Notes: generated from the sequence alone by a model not told the origin. Positions 45,847-55,257 are shown, counted from the first letter of the stretch. The stretch: DNA of 64,000 nt from Leptospira bourretii (GCF_004770145.1 NZ_RQFW01000019.1:493611-557610); one strand, 5' to 3'. Program-made: numbers and translations.

Positions 45847-46512
45847 ATGAAAATAAAAACAATAATTCTTTTGACCTTAGCTTTTGAATCTTGTAGAACT
45901 ATTCCTATCTATAAATATGAAATAGAAGATTCAAAAAACAAAGTAAATTTATCAAATAAGAGTCTAAAGATCCTTTTTTTGGATGATGCTAGAGTAGGAG
46001 TAAACATAGATAATAGTATACTTTCACTTATTCCTTTATTTATTTATGGAAAAAAAGAATTACATTTTCCAGAATATGATGAAATTTCTGTAAACTCACC
46101 TTTAAAATATTTTATAGCCGACATTCTTGAAAAGGAAATTGGAAGCAAATTCTCTTTAAAAAAAATATTAATCACAGATGATAAATCCATACCTACCGAC
46201 TTTACTATACAAGGAGTTTTACAAAAATCATTCTGTGAAAGAAGATTCTACACGTATGGATTAAGTTTATATGGAGTATTGTTATGGTACTTTGGTGCTC
46301 CCGCGATGGCAAATGAATGCGAAATAGAATTAAAAATTGCTTTTCTTGACTCAAGAAATAAAGAATTTTTCTCAAAAATTTATTCAACTAAACAAAACAT
46401 GAACGTAGGTATATATACAAAATATTCAAATTTAAATAGAAACTATAGCGAAACTATCAAATTTATATCCAAACAAATAATAGAAGATATAAATTCGAAA
46501 ATCAACAATTAA
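45847..46512 (+). CDS. Hypothetical lipoprotein
   Basis: 221 aa. Signal peptide KIKTIILLTLAFESC with lipobox cysteine C16. The mature part contains LKILFLDDARVGVNIDNSILSLIPLFIYG and a hydrophobic GLSLYGVLLWYFGAPAM. The pattern (short lipoprotein beginning RTIPIYKYE, Ser/Asp-rich beta domain) resembles spirochaete and other lipoproteins of unknown role. Confidence 0.58.
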   Translation: MKIKTIILLTLAFESCRTIPIYKYEIEDSKNKVNLSNKSLKILFLDDARVGVNIDNSILSLIPLFIYGKKELHFPEYDEISVNSPLKYFIADILEKEIGSKFSLKKILITDDKSIPTDFTIQGVLQKSFCERRFYTYGLSLYGVLLWYFGAPAMANECEIELKIAFLDSRNKEFFSKIYSTKQNMNVGIYTKYSNLNRNYSETIKFISKQIIEDINSKINN

Positions 46513-46531
46513 ATAAGCATTTCCCGACTTC

Positions 46532-46694
46532 GCATAACAGCAACTAACCGCTTCACTTCGGGACTTACGCCCTCACTCGGTCTGCGACACATTGGCCTCT
46601 GGCACTCCTCTTGCTTGCGCAAGCGTCGTTCCAGTCCCTAACGTCCCGCTGGGACTCAGGGCCGGCCCACGTCGGTTAGTCTAGTTCGTTATAC
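46532..46694 (+). repeat. attC40 (arm type IV)
   Basis: 163 bp. R'' GCATAAC, R' GTTATAC; arms aactaaccg / cggttagtct. Confidence 0.92.
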
Positions 46695-46713
46695 GCAAGC
46701 AAGGAGAATTCAA

Positions 46714-47385
46714 TTGAATTACACAAAAGACACAAAACGTATAAAATCTTGGATTGAAGAATACCTAATTCCAAAATATCCGGAATTAGTACAACCTATG
46801 ATCGATGCTTATGATGCCTTTGATCACTATCGTTACGGAGGTTACAAAGATCACGAACTATTGGAAAAAATAACATTAGTCGCTACTAGTCATAGGGGAC
46901 CATTATATGAAAATGGAACGGATTTATTAGCACACCTTACACAATTTAGTGAAAAGGCCTGTGAAAAAGTTATAGAAATGTCAAAATCTTCTAAATCTCA
47001 TGTACGCTTTAACTCAATACTTTCAGTTGATAAAGATTCTCCATTAGATTTAAAATTGAATCTATTTAAAATTGTCCTAAATGATAAAAGCAAGAGAGTT
47101 AAATCTAAAGCATGGGATTGGATTGAAAGAATAAAATTCAAAGAAATTTTACCTGATATGTATAATAGTCTAATCAATGAGAAAGATGAAGAATTGAAAA
47201 AATCAGGTTTATTCTCATATTATCTTCTCAAGGATGGCTTCTATTTAAGGGAAGGCTCAAGTTCAGAATCAAAAGAACTTACTGTTGTCATTAAGTCGGG
47301 ATTAAGCAGTAGAACACTAACTCTAGATGAATGTAAAAGCCCAATTTTAGAAAAAATCATCAAAGAAATACAAAATAATAATTAA
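46714..47385 (+). CDS. HEAT-like helical protein
   Basis: 223 aa, TTG start after a strong AAGGAG site that lies in the conserved extended cassette head. Helical repeats in the middle (KACEKVIEMSKSSKSHVRFNSILSV..., LFKIVLNDKSKRVKSKAWDWIERI) are HEAT-like. No catalytic motif. Probably a small scaffold or sensor. Confidence 0.55.
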   Translation: MNYTKDTKRIKSWIEEYLIPKYPELVQPMIDAYDAFDHYRYGGYKDHELLEKITLVATSHRGPLYENGTDLLAHLTQFSEKACEKVIEMSKSSKSHVRFNSILSVDKDSPLDLKLNLFKIVLNDKSKRVKSKAWDWIERIKFKEILPDMYNSLINEKDEELKKSGLFSYYLLKDGFYLREGSSSESKELTVVIKSGLSSRTLTLDECKSPILEKIIKEIQNNN

Positions 47386-47398
47386 TCTCCTTGCCTGC

Positions 47399-47560
47399 GT
47401 ATAACAGCGGGGAAACGCTTCACTTCGGCACTGCCGGCCTCGTTCGGGCTACGCCACATTCCTCTCCGTCACGCTTCTCGCTCCGCAAGAAGTCGCGCCG
47501 ACGCTAACGCCTCTGCGAGGCTCAGCTACGAGGAACGTCGTCTCCCCTAGTTCGTTATAC
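47399..47560 (+). repeat. attC41 (arm type I, B-type apex)
   Basis: 162 bp. R'' GTATAAC, R' GTTATAC; arms ggggaaacg / cgtctcccct. Confidence 0.92.
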
Positions 47561-47672
47561 GAAAGAACGGCAAAATTATATACTGTAAAATAAAAATTTC
47601 AATTTTATTTGCCCTATAATATTAATATAGATTCCAATTTTAATTTTAAACAAATATAACTCTATAAATCAA

Positions 47673-48131
47673 ATGAATAAAAAACCAAAGAAAACTAACA
47701 AAGATAATGACTATTTTAATTATTCAGATTCTTGGGTTTTCGAATCGCTAGTCTTTTCTACAAAAGATGAGACAATATTGGATTTCTCTCAACTCATTGC
47801 TGCTGGTGATTCATTAAATCATGCCATTTTAACATTAGAAGAAATAAAGGATGCATTGATAAAACTACAAAGAAAAGGATTTATTCAATTTAGTAACAAT
47901 ATCATCAAATATACCGAATCAGGTAAAAGTATAATTAAAAAAAACAAGGAAATAAAGGGAGGTTTATTTTCTCGAATAGATATATGCCAAAAGGTATTAA
48001 ATTCAAATATCAGTGAACAAACAAGTGAAAACAACATCAATTTTTTTGATTCTCTCACTGAAAAAGAAATTCATACAAATTATATAAAACATAAAAAAAA
48101 ACTAAAGAGCAAAAGCCGTTCCTTCGTATAA
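47673..48131 (+). CDS. Hypothetical protein, possibly winged-helix
   Basis: 152 aa. SLNHAILTLEEIKDALIKLQRKGFIQFSNNIIKYTESGKSII looks like a winged-helix fold (helices followed by a beta wing). Charged C-terminus. Stop TAA lies in R'' of attC42 (C-terminal SFV). Role unknown; a regulator is one guess. Confidence 0.5.
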   Translation: MNKKPKKTNKDNDYFNYSDSWVFESLVFSTKDETILDFSQLIAAGDSLNHAILTLEEIKDALIKLQRKGFIQFSNNIIKYTESGKSIIKKNKEIKGGLFSRIDICQKVLNSNISEQTSENNINFFDSLTEKEIHTNYIKHKKKLKSKSRSFV

Positions 48132-48290
48132 CAGCAACTAACCGCTGCGCTTCGGGACTTACGCCCTCGCTTGGTCTGCGACACATAGGCTTCTGGCACT
48201 CCCCTTGCCTACGCAAGTGTCGTTCCAGTCCCTAACGTCCCCTTCAGGGACTCAGGGCCAGCCTACGTCGGTTAGTCTAGTTCGTTATAC
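48126..48290 (+). repeat. attC42 (arm type IV)
   Basis: 165 bp. R'' GTATAAC, R' GTTATAC; arms aactaaccg / cggttagtct. Confidence 0.92.
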
Positions 48291-48308
48291 GAAAGACGAT
48301 CAAACGAT

Positions 48309-49298
48309 ATGAAACCAAATCTATTCAACTACGGAACTTCGGAACTAACTCAAGATGCATTTTTCGTTTGGCTTTTCAATTGGGCTGCAAAGGAAAATGA
48401 AACTCTAAATAAAGAACTTTACGAATGCGCTCATTCTTTAATTAAAACTTTAATAAATAGAAGTGACCTTGTTATTTCTCAAATAGAAATAGTAAAACAA
48501 GAAAAAGCAATAGATATCTGCATAAAAATAAATGATTCAATATTGATAATAATAGAAGATAAGATTCACTCAGGTGCACATTCAGACCAACTTTCTCGGT
48601 ATAAAAAACTAAAAGAGAATTGGTGTTTCAAAAACAATTTTTCTCTATATTGCGTTTATTTAAAAACTGGGTCTGAAAGTCGTAAAAGCTTAACAAAAGT
48701 TATTAACGAAGGATTCAAGGTATTCGATCGATCAAATCTAATTATGAATTTAATCAACTATGACTATATTAAAAATGAAATTTTCACAGATTTTCTTAAT
48801 TATATTCTTAAACTTGAAAAAGATGAAAAAAAATTTCTGTCCAAAAAAAGTCAAGACTGGAATTATTTTCAATGGATAGGTTTTTTCAAAGCCCTTGAAA
48901 CTTATTTTGAGGATTCCGATTGGACCTATGTTTCAAATCCGAAAGGTGGGTTCATGGGTTTCTGGTGGAACTACATAACCTGGGGAAACTATCTCATTTA
49001 CCTTCAAATTGAACATTGGCAATTATGTTTTAAAATAGAAAACGTCGTTGAAAATAGACAACTAATCAGAGAAAATGCTTCAAACTTTATAATTGATAAT
49101 TCTAAAGTAAAAAATATTAATACGATTACTAAACCAAATAGATTTGGTAACGGAAAAACAATGACCATTGCAACAGTAGAAAAGCAAAACTGGCTAATAG
49201 AAAATAGATCAACTATCGATACTGAAAAAACCATTGCAAAACTAAAATATTATAGTGATTTTTTAAATTCTATTTCTAACGAATCGTCCTTCGTATAA
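48309..49298 (+). CDS. PD-(D/E)xK nuclease-superfamily protein (PDDEXK_4 type)
   Basis: 329 aa. N-terminal NYGTSELTQDAFFVWLFNWA is the family hallmark; the nuclease core is AIDICIKINDSILIIIEDKIHSG (D~74, E-D-K ~85-87), followed by DQLSRYKKL. The C-terminal domain includes KGGFMGFWWNYITWGNYLIYLQIEHWQLCFKI. Lone cassette gene; such proteins are common in phage-defence islands. Stop supplied by R'' of attC43 (ends SSFV). Confidence 0.78.
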   Translation: MKPNLFNYGTSELTQDAFFVWLFNWAAKENETLNKELYECAHSLIKTLINRSDLVISQIEIVKQEKAIDICIKINDSILIIIEDKIHSGAHSDQLSRYKKLKENWCFKNNFSLYCVYLKTGSESRKSLTKVINEGFKVFDRSNLIMNLINYDYIKNEIFTDFLNYILKLEKDEKKFLSKKSQDWNYFQWIGFFKALETYFEDSDWTYVSNPKGGFMGFWWNYITWGNYLIYLQIEHWQLCFKIENVVENRQLIRENASNFIIDNSKVKNINTITKPNRFGNGKTMTIATVEKQNWLIENRSTIDTEKTIAKLKYYSDFLNSISNESSFV

Positions 49299-49455
49299 CA
49301 GCGACTAACCGCTTCACTTCGGGACTCGCGCCCTCGTTCGGTCTACGACACATAGGCTTTTGTCACTCCTCTTGCCTACGCAAGCGTCGTGCCAATCCCT
49401 AACGTCCCGTCGGGACTCAGGGTCAGCCTACGTCGGTTAGTCTAATTCGTTATGC
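49293..49455 (+). repeat. attC43 (arm type IV)
   Basis: 163 bp. R'' GTATAAC, R' GTTATGC; arms gactaaccg / cggttagtct. Confidence 0.92.
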
Positions 49456-49467
49456 GTAATCCCTATA

Positions 49468-49502
49468 GACTATTTTTTAGTCAATATCGACTATTTTTTA
49501 GT
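49468..49502 (+). promoter_or_regulatory. Two direct operator repeats, 21 bp apart
   Basis: GACTATTTTTTAGT at 49468-49481 and again at 49489-49502, exactly two helical turns apart and ~35 bp before the start of the regulator gene. Each repeat is also nearly palindromic (ACTA...TAGT). Likely binding sites for the winged-helix protein. Confidence 0.65.
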
Positions 49503-49535
49503 TGATGCATTTAAGTAAAGCTGTATCAATGAACC

Positions 49536-49880
49536 ATGATACTTGATGGTATATTTGGGAATAAAACAGCTTCACGAGTTCTTCTACATTTATTTCATTA
49601 CAATGAAATTCATTCAGCTGCAATAGCAAAGGATTATCAACTCGCTCCTACACCAATTAGGTTACAACTCGAACGTTTTGAAAATGCCGGTATTCTTGTA
49701 GCAAAAAATGTAGGAAGAACTAGACTTTTTTCATTTAACCAAAAATCGCCTTTTGTCAAACCTATTAAAGATATCTTAGCTATATTTTATAATTCATTAA
49801 CTATAGAAGAAAAAGAAAAAATATTTTCAGAACGAAGAAGACCTCGGCTAAAAGGGAAACCTGTATATGGAAGAACCTAA
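49536..49880 (+). CDS. Winged-helix regulator/antitoxin of an AbiE-like pair
   Basis: 114 aa. Winged-helix pattern: ASRVLLHLFHYNEIHSAAIAKDYQLAPTPIRLQLERFENAGILVAKNVGRTRLFSFN. Precedes and overlaps (14 bp) a nucleotidyltransferase-like gene, as in AbiEi-AbiEii-related TA pairs. The operator repeats upstream suggest autoregulation. Confidence 0.72.
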   Translation: MILDGIFGNKTASRVLLHLFHYNEIHSAAIAKDYQLAPTPIRLQLERFENAGILVAKNVGRTRLFSFNQKSPFVKPIKDILAIFYNSLTIEEKEKIFSERRRPRLKGKPVYGRT

Positions 49881-50415
49881 TTGGACTATTGTTGACGAGG
49901 AAGACCTTTGGAAATTTGTTGGATGGCATCTTGCAAATAAAGGAATTCATTCCGTTTTAGTTGGTGGTGCTGTCGTGGCAATTTATTCAAAAGGAGCATA
50001 TCGTTCTGGAGATTTAGATTTAGTTGAACCTCTTTTATCAAAGGAGATTGAAATCAAGTCTACTATGGAAAGTATTGGCTTTAATAAAGTAAACCGTCAT
50101 TATGTTCACCCAAAATGTCAGCATTTGTATATTGAATTCGTTTCTGCACCAGTATCAATAGGTGATGATTACAGAATTATTCCTGACGAAAAAGAATTCA
50201 AAGGAAAGATACTCAAAATTTTATCTCCTACAGATTGTATCAAAGATAGACTAGCTTCATTCATACATTTCAAAGCTAGAGAATGTCTAGATCAGGCATT
50301 GTTAGTTGCAAAAAGTCAAAATTTTAACTTACAAAAAGTACAAGAATGGTGTCTAAATGAGTCGAGTAGCGGTAAAGAGGCTTTCGATGAATTCATTAAG
50401 CTATATAAGAAATAA
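49867..50415 (+). CDS. Nucleotidyltransferase-like toxin (AbiEii-like)
   Basis: 182 aa. HSVLVGGAVVAIYSKGAYRSGDLDLVEP carries the G-G...S-x-D-x-D-like motif of nucleotidyltransferases (DLDL). The later KILSPTDCIKDRLASFIHFKARECLDQALLVAK matches the D-R-L/K-D region of the same family. Predicted to transfer nucleotides to RNA, with the upstream protein as antitoxin. Confidence 0.72.
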   Translation: MEEPNWTIVDEEDLWKFVGWHLANKGIHSVLVGGAVVAIYSKGAYRSGDLDLVEPLLSKEIEIKSTMESIGFNKVNRHYVHPKCQHLYIEFVSAPVSIGDDYRIIPDEKEFKGKILKILSPTDCIKDRLASFIHFKARECLDQALLVAKSQNFNLQKVQEWCLNESSSGKEAFDEFIKLYKK

Positions 50416-50433
50416 TTTAATATACGGGACTAC

Positions 50434-50596
50434 GCATAACAGCGACTAACCGCTTCGCTTCGGGTCTTCGCCCTCGCTCGGCCTTCGGCAAATTCCTCTC
50501 CGGCACGTCCCTTGCCTCCGCAAGTTACGCGCCGACGCTAACGCCTGCCTTGCAGGCTCAGCTCCGAGGAACTTCGGGTAGCTGTTTTCGTTATAC
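50434..50596 (+). repeat. attC44 (degenerate/hybrid arms, B-type apex)
   Basis: 163 bp. R'' GCATAAC, R' GTTATAC. Left gactaaccg; right cttcgggtagctgtttt pairs with no known left arm. The most diverged right arm in the window. Confidence 0.85.
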
Positions 50597-50613
50597 GCCA
50601 TGTTTCAAAAAAT

Positions 50614-51435
50614 ATGAAAAAAAGAATAACTAAATTATTAATATTTGTTTCGCTGATACTATCCGTTAATTCTCTATTCATCGAAAGATATTTCATTCGA
50701 TTCCCTGAATATGAAATAACATCAGAGAAAATTCCAAAAAGTTTTGATGGCTATAAAATTGCTGTTTTGTCTGATCTCCACTATGGTTTCCTAGTTCCTG
50801 AATTTTGGATCAAGCATACGCTGAATTCTATAAATGACAAAAATCCGGATTTAATTGTAGGTATTGGAGACTATGTCAAAAAAAGAAATTTTGATCAGGA
50901 ATTAATTAATGTTTGGCAATTGCTAAAAATCTTAAAAGCGAAAGATGGTGAATTTTTTGTCAATGGAAACCACGACCACTGGGCAAACGATAAATTGTCT
51001 TTAAAACTATTAGAAGAAAGTGGAAAATCCATTCGAAATAGAAAAGTATTTATAAATAAAGGAAATGAAAGAATACTATTCGCTGGATTAGGAGACTTTT
51101 GGGAAGATCATATTCCAATCGATGAAATTTTAAAAGGATCTAATTCGATAGATTTCAGAATTGCCTTGGCTCATAATCCTGATTCTTCAAATACTCCTCA
51201 TTCCGAAAAAATTGATTTATTCATTGCTGGACATACCCATGGTGGACAAGTTCGAATTCCATTTGTAAGTAAATCTCCTGTTTTGCCAGTAAAGGACAAA
51301 AACTTTGATATTGGAATTAGATATTCTAGATTAAATGAGTTAGTTTTAATCTCTGCTGGAGTTGGTTGGTCTATTCTTCCAATTCGTTTTAACTGTCCGG
51401 CTGAGATTCCAATCATTGTTTTACGATCTAAATAG
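50614..51435 (+). CDS. Membrane-anchored metallophosphoesterase (YkuE/YaeI-like)
   Basis: 273 aa. N-terminal membrane helix (ITKLLIFVSLILSVNSLFI), then a calcineurin-like domain: VLSDLHYGF, IVGIGDYVKK, FVNGNHDHW, ALAHNPD and AGHTHGGQVRIP. The GHTHGGQ ending is typical of the membrane YkuE/YaeI group. Sole gene of cassette 45. Confidence 0.85.
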   Translation: MKKRITKLLIFVSLILSVNSLFIERYFIRFPEYEITSEKIPKSFDGYKIAVLSDLHYGFLVPEFWIKHTLNSINDKNPDLIVGIGDYVKKRNFDQELINVWQLLKILKAKDGEFFVNGNHDHWANDKLSLKLLEESGKSIRNRKVFINKGNERILFAGLGDFWEDHIPIDEILKGSNSIDFRIALAHNPDSSNTPHSEKIDLFIAGHTHGGQVRIPFVSKSPVLPVKDKNFDIGIRYSRLNELVLISAGVGWSILPIRFNCPAEIPIIVLRSK

Positions 51436-51457
51436 ACACTAAATTGCGAAACACGGC

Positions 51458-51619
51458 GTATAACAGCGTCTTCCCGCTACGTTTCGGGACAAGCCCTCAC
51501 TCGGCCTGCGGCAAATTGTCCTTCTGTCACTCGCTCGCATACGCAAGCTACGTGCCAGTCCCTAACGTCCCATTCGGGACTCAGGGTCGGACAACTTCGG
51601 GAAGACTAGTTCGTTAGTC
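51458..51619 (+). repeat. attC45 (arm type II)
   Basis: 162 bp. R'' GTATAAC, R' GTTAGTC; arms gtcttcccg / cgggaagact. Confidence 0.92.
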
Positions 51620-51645
51620 GCAATGTTCTTAAATTATAATAAAAA

Positions 51646-52410
51646 ATGAAAATTATTAGTTGGAATTGTGGCGGAGGATTTAGAAAGAAATTTAAGAAAA
51701 TAGAAAAGTTAGAACCTGAAATTCTGATAATTCAAGAATGTGAAAATCCAGATAAATATAAAAGTGATTTCAAAGATTTTAAATATTCAAAATATATTTG
51801 GAAAGGAGATTCGGAAAATAAAGGCATAGGTATTTTTTTCAAAACAAACATTGAATTCAATGAATTCAATGAATTAAAATGGAATGGAATTTACGAAATA
51901 AACATACCAGAAATAAATTCAGATCACTTATCATGGCAATCAAAGGATCTTAAACAATTTTTACCCGTATCTATCAATAGCAATCTTAATATCCTCGCCG
52001 TATGGACGAAAGGTCGTGGAAACCAAACCTTTAAATATATTGGTCAATTTTGGAAATACATATTAGCGAATAAAACGCAAATTTCTGAAAAACCTACGAT
52101 TATAATTGGAGATTTTAATAGTAATAAAATTTGGGATAAAATTGATAGATGGTGGAACCATACTGAAGTCATTAATATTCTAGAATCATGGAATTATAAA
52201 AGTTTGTATCACGAATTAAATATGGAAGAACAAGGAAAGGAAAAAAGTCCGACTTTTTATCTCCATCGAAAATTTGATAAAGCATACCATATTGACTATA
52301 CATTTATTCCCAAAGGCTACATTGAGAAGTCCAAAATCGAAATTGGAAAATGCAATGATTGGATTAATTTTAGTGATCACATGCCTTTAATCGTAGATTT
52401 TGAAAATTAA
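51646..52410 (+). CDS. Endonuclease/exonuclease/phosphatase (EEP) family protein
   Basis: 254 aa. EEP signatures: ISWNCGGGFRKKF (N7), ILIIQECENP (catalytic E31), IIIGDFNSN (D-x-N, ~residue 150) and NFSDHMPLIVDFE (terminal D-H). HIDYTFIPKG supplies another conserved D. Mg-dependent phosphodiesterase or nuclease; substrate unknown. Confidence 0.85.
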   Translation: MKIISWNCGGGFRKKFKKIEKLEPEILIIQECENPDKYKSDFKDFKYSKYIWKGDSENKGIGIFFKTNIEFNEFNELKWNGIYEINIPEINSDHLSWQSKDLKQFLPVSINSNLNILAVWTKGRGNQTFKYIGQFWKYILANKTQISEKPTIIIGDFNSNKIWDKIDRWWNHTEVINILESWNYKSLYHELNMEEQGKEKSPTFYLHRKFDKAYHIDYTFIPKGYIEKSKIEIGKCNDWINFSDHMPLIVDFEN

Positions 52411-52433
52411 TTCACAGTAACAAAGAACACTGC

Positions 52434-52596
52434 GACTAACAGCGGGGAAACGCTGCGCTTCGGCACTACGGCCTCGCTTGGTCTGCGACACATTCCCCTC
52501 TGGCACTCCTCTTGCTTGCGCAAGCGTCGTTCCAGTCCCTAACGTCCCTGCCGGGACTCAGGGTCGGGGAACGTCGTTTACACTAGTTCGTTATAC
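52434..52596 (+). repeat. attC46 (hybrid arms)
   Basis: 163 bp. R'' GACTAAC (mirrors the GTTAGTC head of its cassette), R' GTTATAC. Left ggggaaacg / right cgtcgtttacact do not pair; inner arms (attcccc/ggggaac) do. Confidence 0.88.
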
Positions 52597-52616
52597 GCTA
52601 TGCTCTTAAATTAATT

Positions 52617-54083
52617 ATGAAAAAAATATCACTCATTTTTGGAAATGCAAAGTATCCGGGAAATATCTTAAATAATCCTACAAATGATGCAATTGAAATG
52701 GAAAAGAATCTTACACAACTAGGTTTTAAAACAATATTAAATATCGACTCTACAATTAAAGATATGCATTCATCTTTAAAAGATTTTGAAAATGTACTAA
52801 AAGAAAATGAAATCGGTTTATTTTTCTTTGCAGGTCATGGTATGCAAATTGATGGAGTTAACTATCTAAATGCAATCGATACAGATTTTACAAGTGAAAG
52901 TTACGCTAAACATACCTCTCTTCCATTAAATCTTGTAATCGATATTCTAGAAAAAAGTCCTATCTATACAAAAATAATAATCCTCGATGCTTGCAGAGAC
53001 AATCCTTACGAAAGAAGCTTCAGAGGAAATGTTCTTGGATTAGCCCCAATCTTTGCACCTATAGGCACTATTATTTCTTATGCTACTTCACCAGGACAAC
53101 TCGCATCCGATGGCAAAGGTTTAAACGGTGCCTTTACTGAAGCATTGTTGAAGCATATCAATACTCAAGATATTAAAATTGAAGAATTATTCAAGCGTGT
53201 AAGAAATGATTTAAGCATGATTACGAATAAAAAGCAAATATCATGGGAACATACTTCTCTTATGGGTGATTTTTATTTCAACTTAAGCATTGTTAACGAT
53301 GAATTCAATTCAACTTATTCAAAAGAAGCTCTTGCTGATAAACATTTTGATTATTCTAGTAAAGAGGATATAATGGAAATAATTCTCGGACTAAGAAGTC
53401 ATGATTGGTATAAGCAAAATCCAGTAATTCCAAAAATAAATTATCTAAATTTTGTTGAGTGTAAAAAAGATCATTTATTTATTCTCGGTCGAAATATTTA
53501 TCAAGCTGCCGATGGAAATGCTAACAACGCTAAATCCTTTATGAACGCATTAAATATATTTATAAAAGAAAAAGATCCTGAAGTTATTTTCCATATCCTA
53601 AATGGAATGTTATTCGAAATCTATTTTGATTCTGAAGGTAAGTTACGAGATGAATATAAATTTGGTTTTGGAGAAGCATTGTATAACTTAATATCATTAC
53701 CCGAACATCGAAATTCCGGCATTTTTATATATCAAAAATTATCTGAATATAATTTCTTAATAAATTTCAATCCAATAACATTACGCCAAATAGAATTTGT
53801 AGTAACCTTTTCAAATAACGAAGAAGACGGTTGGTTTGTAGAATCCCTATCAGTTGACGGAATTAATTGTCTTTACGAAAGTTCAGGGAAGAAAATATAT
53901 CAATTTGAAAGTGACCAATATTATTCTTATGCAATCGATGTAAGAAACTTAAACGATATAATTTCGAAAAAAATTGGAGCTCCAAAAAACAGATTAACCT
54001 TTCAATTTAAAAACTTACCTGCAGAAGTCACAAGAGTAGTATTTCCATACAATTTTAGAATATTAAGACATCCAATCCATTGA
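52617..54083 (+). CDS. Caspase-family (C14) protease with C-terminal domain
   Basis: 488 aa. Caspase-like p20 domain at residues 1-~220: KISLIFGNAKYPGN start, catalytic H74 in FFFAGHG and C126 in IILDACRDNP, then GTIISYATSPGQLASDG and GAFTEALLKHI. The C-terminal ~260 residues are unassigned. Caspase-like proteases often act as suicide effectors in bacterial defence; no partner or sensor gene is present, so the C-terminal half may sense the trigger. Confidence 0.8.
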   Translation: MKKISLIFGNAKYPGNILNNPTNDAIEMEKNLTQLGFKTILNIDSTIKDMHSSLKDFENVLKENEIGLFFFAGHGMQIDGVNYLNAIDTDFTSESYAKHTSLPLNLVIDILEKSPIYTKIIILDACRDNPYERSFRGNVLGLAPIFAPIGTIISYATSPGQLASDGKGLNGAFTEALLKHINTQDIKIEELFKRVRNDLSMITNKKQISWEHTSLMGDFYFNLSIVNDEFNSTYSKEALADKHFDYSSKEDIMEIILGLRSHDWYKQNPVIPKINYLNFVECKKDHLFILGRNIYQAADGNANNAKSFMNALNIFIKEKDPEVIFHILNGMLFEIYFDSEGKLRDEYKFGFGEALYNLISLPEHRNSGIFIYQKLSEYNFLINFNPITLRQIEFVVTFSNNEEDGWFVESLSVDGINCLYESSGKKIYQFESDQYYSYAIDVRNLNDIISKKIGAPKNRLTFQFKNLPAEVTRVVFPYNFRILRHPIH

Positions 54084-54097
54084 ACAAAGAGCACAGC

Positions 54098-54259
54098 GTA
54101 TAACAGCATGTTACCGCTACGCTTCGGCACAAGGCCTCGCTCGGCCTGCGGCAAATTCCCCTTCTGGCATTCGCCTTGCTTACGCAAGCTGCATGCCAGT
54201 CCCTAACGTCCCGTCGGGACTCAGGGTCGGGAAACGTCGATTAGCCTAGTTCGTTATGC
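54098..54259 (+). repeat. attC47 (hybrid arms, VIII x V)
   Basis: 162 bp. R'' GTATAAC, R' GTTATGC. Left atgttaccg / right cgattagcct. The left arm's natural partner (cggtaacat) is found instead in attC50 and attC54. Confidence 0.88.
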
Positions 54260-54387
54260 GTAATCGCTCAAATTTATTCCCAAAAACATGGGAAACACTT
54301 TTTAATATGCTAAAAATATCGAAAACAGAGGCAAAAGCACCATATTCAATCGCTTGACTTTTACACAAAAACGACCAATTTTGAGAT

Positions 54388-54702
54388 ATGGCGATAGTTG
54401 AACTTCTAGATTCAAACTCTATTCAAAACTCCTTAAAAAATTACAAAAAGGAATTGGATATTCTAGGAGTGGAGACCATTCATCTTTTTGGATCCGTCGC
54501 TAGAAATGAAGCAAGGCAGAATAGTGATATTGATTTCCTTGTCAAATTCAAGTCTGGAATGAAAAATTTTGATAATTATATTAATCTTACATTTCTACTT
54601 GAAGACATTTTTAAAGTAAAAGTTGATTTACTTACTACTGAATCTATATCTGGTTCTCTGAAAATTTCCGTTGAAAGTGAGTCAGTATTAATTGAAGTCT
54701 GA
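54388..54702 (+). CDS. mntA: MntA-type nucleotidyltransferase antitoxin
   Basis: 104 aa. Perfect GSx10DxD motif: G35-S36 ... D47-x-D49 in LFGSVARNEARQNSDIDFLVKF. In MntA-HepT pairs it adds AMP to the HEPN toxin and neutralises it. Overlaps hepT by 11 bp. A TTGACT element lies at 54354, but no clear -10 was found. Confidence 0.88.
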   Translation: MAIVELLDSNSIQNSLKNYKKELDILGVETIHLFGSVARNEARQNSDIDFLVKFKSGMKNFDNYINLTFLLEDIFKVKVDLLTTESISGSLKISVESESVLIEV

Positions 54703-55042
54703 CTTAGATTATATTAAGCATATTTATAATGAAATTCTCTTTCTAAAGGATGAATTATCAAAAACTGATGAAAATTCATTTCTTAATAATAATGTTCTAA
54801 AACGAGCCTTTGTTCGAAGTATTGAGATTATTGGCGAAGCCTCTAATAAACTTTCTGATTCTTTTAAGAAAAAGCATAATCAACCTGAATGGCGAAAATT
54901 TTCTGCAACAAGAAACCATTTAATACATGGCTACTTCATCGTTGATTATGATATTGTTTGGGATCTTGTTAAAAACAAAATTCCAATACTTGAAATTCAA
55001 ATTAAAGAAATTTTACAAAAAGAAAAGACACTTTTTGATTAA
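54692..55042 (+). CDS. hepT: HepT-type HEPN RNase toxin
   Basis: 116 aa, TTG start inside mntA. Carries the full Rx4HxY motif: R74-N-H-L-I-H79-G-Y81 in FSATRNHLIHGYFIVDYDIVW. The tyrosine is the AMPylation site in characterised pairs. Helical throughout, as in HepT. Confidence 0.9.
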   Translation: MKSDLDYIKHIYNEILFLKDELSKTDENSFLNNNVLKRAFVRSIEIIGEASNKLSDSFKKKHNQPEWRKFSATRNHLIHGYFIVDYDIVWDLVKNKIPILEIQIKEILQKEKTLFD

Positions 55043-55055
55043 CTTCCGCGACTAC

Positions 55056-55219
55056 GCATAACAGCGACTAACCGCTTCACTTCGGGACTTACGCCCTCGT
55101 TCGGTCTCCGACACATAGGCTTTTGTCACTCCTCTTGCTTACGCAAGCGTCGTGCCAATCCCTAACGTCCCGTCCGGGACTCAGGGTCAGCCTACGTCGG
55201 TTAGTCTAGTTCGTTATAC
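55056..55219 (+). repeat. attC48 (arm type IV)
   Basis: 164 bp. R'' GCATAAC, R' GTTATAC; arms gactaaccg / cggttagtct. Confidence 0.92.
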
Positions 55220-55257
55220 GACATTCGTCGGAATAAATTTTTAAAAAAGAGAAAAAT

